Of a DNA stretch of 17,511 bases, positions 14,092 to 17,511 are shown piece after piece (within the stretch, counting starts at the first letter, position 1; every line of letters starts with the position of its first letter). The position numbers and the translations under genes are program-made. The DNA is taken from positions 1 through 17,511 of the forward strand of contig JAFGCA010000626.1 in NCBI GenBank assembly GCA_016932895.1. Reading direction: 5' to 3'. The DNA is from Sedimentisphaerales bacterium. Lineage in GTDB: Bacteria > Planctomycetota > Phycisphaerae > Sedimentisphaerales > SG8-4. The notes under the pieces are model-generated. The model was not told the DNA's origin. It saw nothing but the letters and a program-made list of their open reading frames with translations, and did not search any database.

Positions 14092-16594
14092 CGAATGCGA
14101 ACTCCCCGTTTTCGACGGACCAGTCCAGGCCGAAGAAGCCGACCGCCACGTTCTCAGAGCCCCGCGCGGACTCTGAGTCCGGGCGGGTGATCAGGCAATC
14201 CGGGTATCGCACGAACGACGTGAAGAACGACACGGGATACGTAGCCCGCATGCCGACCGGCCCGGTTCCGCTGACTACCGCCACCGACGCGACGTCGCTG
14301 TCCTGACGCGGCCGGAGGAAGATCACCGAGAGATCACCGCCGCGCAGGAAGCGGTCTCCGATCCGCACTTCCTCGCGACGGACCTGTACGGGACTTTCGC
14401 CCAGGAGGGCGGACCATGCGTCGTTCGTCTGGGCGTTGCCGTAGAGAACGACCGTGCGGTCGGGGTATCGCGAGGGCTCGAACGCGACATCCTCAACCAC
14501 GGGCACGGACCCATTGCCGCGATACCAGAATGTCTCCGCATCGAGCCGAGCCTTGTTGAAGGCCCAGGCATTCTCCTCTATGGTTCCACGAGTACCGTAC
14601 ACGAAGACCAGCCGATGCCGCAGTTCGTCCTTGATGGCGCCGTAGCGGTGGGGGCCTTTGTGTCGAAGAGACGGCTTCTCGATCGTTCGCCAATTCTCTT
14701 TCTCCCGACGAAGCCAGAGACAGCCGGTCTCGTTGGGATAGGGGAGGTCCGGTAGGGTCTGGCCGTCGAGCTCCACTGTGACGGGCTCCTTGGCATGCAA
14801 ATGCCGGACATCGAGTCGCAGAATCGCGACGTTTTCCGTAGTCCCCTTGAAGAGGCGTTTGTTGGGCCAGGCGTGGATATGCGCCTTGCTCAGGTCCAGG
14901 TGCCGGATCTGTCCCTCGATGGCCAGCCAGTGACAGCGGCTCGACACGCCGGGATTGGCGGTGACGAACTCGACCTCGCCAACCGCCGAGGAGGGCGGCA
15001 GCGCGTGCCGCGCGAACAGATCGAACATGAACGGCCATTCCACGCAGGCGGACCCGCCGTCGCCGTAATCGTTGCCCCACCAGTGCCCCTGGCCGGGTTC
15101 CTCGTGATAGACCCAGTCGTGATGGAATTCCTTGAGGACCTCGGCCATTCTTCGGGCCTGCGACGGAGGAACGTTGTCGTCGCCGCCGCCATGCAGGATG
15201 TAGACGCCGTGCTGCTTGAGATTGGCGGAAAGCGCGATGGTGTCGCCTGACTTCTGGCAGCGGCTCACGAGCGCCTGTGCGGTGGATTCCTCGGTGCTTT
15301 CGCCGCGTCGTCCGCCATAGGTGGAACGCGAGAGCCAGCCTGCGCTGGGACCCACCGCAGCGAAGCGGTCAGGATAGGTGACGCCAAGATGCCAGGCGCC
15401 GTGGCCGCCCATGGAATGGCCTGTGACGTAGATCCGCGACGGATCGTGTTTCAGCGACTTCCCGGCGAGATCGAGCACTTCCATGGCGTCTCCGCGTCCG
15501 AAGTCTTCCCAGTCGTATCCATAGGGCCGCCGATTTGTCGGCGCGACGATATGGAACCATCGTTTGGGGGAATACGCTCCGGCCTGGCCGTGCGCCTCGA
15601 CGCCTGCGCCGTGGCAGGACAACACAATCGCCGGCGGCGGATCGTCCGGCGAGACGGGCCCCGCGGGCAGCAGGCTGAAGTATTGGATGCTCCCGTCGAT
15701 TTCGCTGACGAAGGTGATCCTCCGTCGCTGATCGGGCGCCACGACCTCCAGAGTCAGCGGGATGCTGTGAAGCAGGACCCCATCCTGGCCGCGCAATTCG
15801 AGCGTCCCCTCGAGCTTCCCGGCCTGGAGCGGGGCCTCCGCTTGAATCCGAAACCCTGTCTTGCGCACGGTCACAGGGGCGAGGGGCGGGACCGGGGTCG
15901 TCTGGTCGATCAGACCCGGCGCCTTGACCGTCAATGTGAACCCCTCTGCCGACCTGGACGTTGCATTGATGACGACGACGGCCCCCCAGGTATCGGCCTT
16001 CTGCCCAACCACCAAGTCGGGCAGGGTGGTATCCTCTCGATGGAGGCAGACCGGCGCCGGCGGCGGATACAGCCGGACGTTGAACGCACCGCGTCCGGAC
16101 CGCAATAGCAGATGGTTGGTCCCCTTGTGCAAAAGCACCGGCAGGTGCACGTAGCCGGTGGTGTAGATATCCGCCCCGCGAGGCTCGCCGTTCACGTACA
16201 TCTCGCTGTGACCGGAGGCTTTGAGGATCAGTGCCTTGGGTTGGTCGAGGGAGACGGGGGCGTAGAGATAGGATCCTCGCCCTGCAACGGCGCCGTCGGG
16301 GCCGAACTCGACGCGTCTCCACTGGAGCCGCTCCTGTCCCTGCGGCGTCTGTCCTTCCTCGGGGCCGAACTGTGAGAGCGTCCCATCGAGCAACCTGCCG
16401 CGGAGCAGGTCGCCGGCGCCCCCGAAGCCGGCCCCTCGTCCACCGCGCCCGGTGGTGACTTCACGAGCCGTCAAGAGCAGTCCGAACGGGGGCGAAAACG
16501 CCGCGCTCTCGGCGGGTCGGGCTGTCGCTTCGAGACTCATGATCGCAAGTGAAATCGCCAGACAGCACGGAACGAGCAAGCGTCTTTGCATCAT
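14081..16594 (-). CDS. Large secreted alpha/beta hydrolase (prolyl oligopeptidase/esterase-like)
   Basis: 837 aa from ATG 16594, which has AGGAG 6 bases upstream. A longer frame starting at 16726 adds an implausible Arg-rich stretch. A signal peptide covers about 1-26 (LLVPCCLAISLAIMSLEATA). Residues about 85-180 look like a beta-sandwich carbohydrate-binding-type module (LKASGHSEMYVNGE..., HKGTNHLLLRSG). The central hydrolase domain has IVLSCHGAG, the nucleophile elbow VTGHSMGGHGA (Ser394), Asp472/473 in HGGGDDNVPP, and His504 in GQGHWWG, a full Ser-Asp-His triad. The last 320 residues have no motif I recognise. Esterases removing acetyl, methyl or feruloyl groups from polysaccharides and secreted peptidases both share this fold. 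The pectate lyase next door (divergent, 192 bp away) favours a carbohydrate esterase, but this is inference. The stop codon lies within the hairpin shared with the convergent oxidoreductase. Confidence 0.82.
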   Translation of the reverse strand: MMQRRLLVPCCLAISLAIMSLEATARPAESAAFSPPFGLLLTAREVTTGRGGRGAGFGGAGDLLRGRLLDGTLSQFGPEEGQTPQGQERLQWRRVEFGPDGAVAGRGSYLYAPVSLDQPKALILKASGHSEMYVNGEPRGADIYTTGYVHLPVLLHKGTNHLLLRSGRGAFNVRLYPPPAPVCLHREDTTLPDLVVGQKADTWGAVVVINATSRSAEGFTLTVKAPGLIDQTTPVPPLAPVTVRKTGFRIQAEAPLQAGKLEGTLELRGQDGVLLHSIPLTLEVVAPDQRRRITFVSEIDGSIQYFSLLPAGPVSPDDPPPAIVLSCHGAGVEAHGQAGAYSPKRWFHIVAPTNRRPYGYDWEDFGRGDAMEVLDLAGKSLKHDPSRIYVTGHSMGGHGAWHLGVTYPDRFAAVGPSAGWLSRSTYGGRRGESTEESTAQALVSRCQKSGDTIALSANLKQHGVYILHGGGDDNVPPSQARRMAEVLKEFHHDWVYHEEPGQGHWWGNDYGDGGSACVEWPFMFDLFARHALPPSSAVGEVEFVTANPGVSSRCHWLAIEGQIRHLDLSKAHIHAWPNKRLFKGTTENVAILRLDVRHLHAKEPVTVELDGQTLPDLPYPNETGCLWLRREKENWRTIEKPSLRHKGPHRYGAIKDELRHRLVFVYGTRGTIEENAWAFNKARLDAETFWYRGNGSVPVVEDVAFEPSRYPDRTVVLYGNAQTNDAWSALLGESPVQVRREEVRIGDRFLRGGDLSVIFLRPRQDSDVASVAVVSGTGPVGMRATYPVSFFTSFVRYPDCLITRPDSESARGSENVAVGFFGLDWSVENGEFAFAER

Positions 16595-16733
16595 CGCTTT
16601 CTCCTGTGACAGGTTGATTCGGATCGCAGACCCTGCGGCCGCAGTCCGCCGGCGCCTCCGCCGCCGGACGCCCGGTGATTCTATCAGACCCCGTGCCCCA
16701 GGAGAACCGGTGAAGCATCTTTTCATCTTATCC

Positions 16734-16762
16734 TTGCAGATCTCGGCATCGTCGGGTATGCA
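16734..16762 (+). promoter_or_regulatory. Weak candidate promoter for the pectate lyase gene
   Basis: TTGCAG (16734-16739) and TATGCA (16757-16762) have 17-bp spacing, 24 bases before the start codon. The -10 match is only 3/6, so this is tentative. Confidence 0.22.
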
Positions 16763-16786
16763 TGGGCTCGATCAGGAGAAAAGCCT

Positions 16787-17511
16787 ATGCGATTCGAATG
16801 CAATCGTCGTGTGACATGTCTCATACTATTCTCGGTTGTGGCGCTCGGTGGCGACGTCGTTTCGTCCAGGGAGCAGGGCGGTGGATTCGGAATGGATGCG
16901 ATTGGCGGCCTGGAGGGCGAGGTCATTCGCGTGACCAGCTTGAAGCGGGAGGGACCGGGCACACTCCGCGCGGCCATCGAAACCCGAGGGCCCCGGCTGG
17001 TTGTGTTCGAGGTGGGTGGCGTTATCGACCTGGCGCGAACGAGCCTTCGCGTGAGAGAACCCCATCTGACGATTGCCGGCCAGACGGCCCCTGACCCCGG
17101 CATCACGCTCATTCGCGGCAGCTTGTTGATCGAGACGCACGACGTGATCGTCGAGCACCTGTCTGTGGGGCCGGGCGATGCCGGTCAGCCCCGCAAGAGC
17201 GGCTGGTCGCCCGACGGCATTGCGATGAATGCGGCCTCCAACGTGATCATCGACCATTGTTCCACAACGTGGGCGGTGGATGAGAACCTCAGCGTCTCGG
17301 GCCCGCGTTACGACGGTCCGGCCGCCACCTCACACGATGTGACCATCCGCCACTGTTTGATTGCCGAAGCGCTGGATGACTCCAGTCATGAGAAGGGGCC
17401 GCACTCGAAGGGATCGCTGATGCACGATGGCTGCCGGAACATCGCGGTGATTGGCAATCTCTACGCCCACAACGTGGATCGCAACCCGTACTTCAAGGCC
17501 GAGACGACCGG
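16787..17511 (+). CDS. Secreted PL1-type pectate lyase (C-terminus outside window)
   Basis: Predicted to cleave polygalacturonate-type pectin by beta-elimination outside the cell. ATG 16787 has AGGAG 8 bases upstream and opens MRFECNRRVTCLILFSVVAL, a signal peptide cut near residue 20-27. Pectate lyase features follow: VIRVTSLKREGPGTLRAAIE (45-64), LVVFEVGGVIDL (71-82), LTIAGQTAPDPGITL (94-108), the beta-helix motif VIIDHCSTTWAVDENLSV (153-170), and DRNPYFKAET with the probable catalytic Arg232. 241 codons are visible and the frame is open at the window end, so the C-terminal part is missing. The start of the mature domain (GGGFGMDAIGG) is a divergent form of the usual FPGAxGFG...GGRGG opening. 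It is divergent from the large hydrolase gene and may share regulation with it. Calcium ligands cannot be assigned with certainty. Confidence 0.88.
   Translation, partial: MRFECNRRVTCLILFSVVALGGDVVSSREQGGGFGMDAIGGLEGEVIRVTSLKREGPGTLRAAIETRGPRLVVFEVGGVIDLARTSLRVREPHLTIAGQTAPDPGITLIRGSLLIETHDVIVEHLSVGPGDAGQPRKSGWSPDGIAMNAASNVIIDHCSTTWAVDENLSVSGPRYDGPAATSHDVTIRHCLIAEALDDSSHEKGPHSKGSLMHDGCRNIAVIGNLYAHNVDRNPYFKAETT

Noticed and set aside
16595..16726. 44-residue N-terminal extension of the large hydrolase
   Set aside because: Contains seven consecutive Arg and no ribosome site; the internal ATG at 16594 has AGGAG and starts a normal signal peptide.
1..17511. CRISPR array, tRNA genes, insertion sequences
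   Set aside because: No regularly spaced repeats, no tRNA-like cloverleaf with TTCGA-type arms, and no transposase-like frame were found on either strand.

Overview
The window looks like chromosomal DNA of a GC-rich bacterium of the Planctomycetota, possibly Phycisphaerae-like. This is inferred from Tat-exported sulfatases, Tat-exported Gfo/Idh/MocA oxidoreductases, beta-helix polysaccharide enzymes and AT-rich degenerate repeats between genes. No 16S rRNA or other marker is present, so the assignment is tentative. I see no tRNA, rRNA, CRISPR array, transposase or phage gene.

From the right-hand side of a leader at about 10434 down to position 1, everything is on the minus strand and forms one unbroken series. 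In order it reads: a leader region with a small Leu-rich ORF, leuA, leuC, a 52-aa membrane peptide, leuD, a membrane protein of unknown function, a sulfatase, a GH28-like beta-helix protein, a second sulfatase, and leuB (cut by the window edge). leuA, leuC, leuD and leuB together make the full branch from 2-oxoisovalerate to 2-oxoisocaproate. The unusual point is that four genes unrelated to leucine synthesis sit between leuD and leuB with tight or overlapping junctions (19-bp overlap, 11-bp gap, 31-bp gap, 46-bp gap), so they are probably co-transcribed with leucine biosynthesis genes. The leuC-leuD spacer (about 540 bp) carries the small membrane ORF, two related hairpins in opposite orientation, and a 15-bp inverted repeat.

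The right-hand part, 10456-17511, is a carbohydrate-degradation neighbourhood. It holds a secreted polysaccharide-lyase-like protein (minus), a divergent Tat-exported Gfo/Idh/MocA oxidoreductase (plus), a strong hairpin between convergent gene ends, a large secreted alpha/beta hydrolase (minus), and a divergent PL1-type pectate lyase (plus) that runs off the window. With the two sulfatases and the GH28-like protein, this suggests breakdown of an acidic, probably sulfated and/or acylated, pectin-like or algal polysaccharide. The substrate cannot be fixed from sequence alone.

The best candidates for something new are the carbohydrate gene block inside the leu operon, the leuA leader with its possible Leu-codon attenuator peptide, and the short membrane peptide between leuC and leuD.
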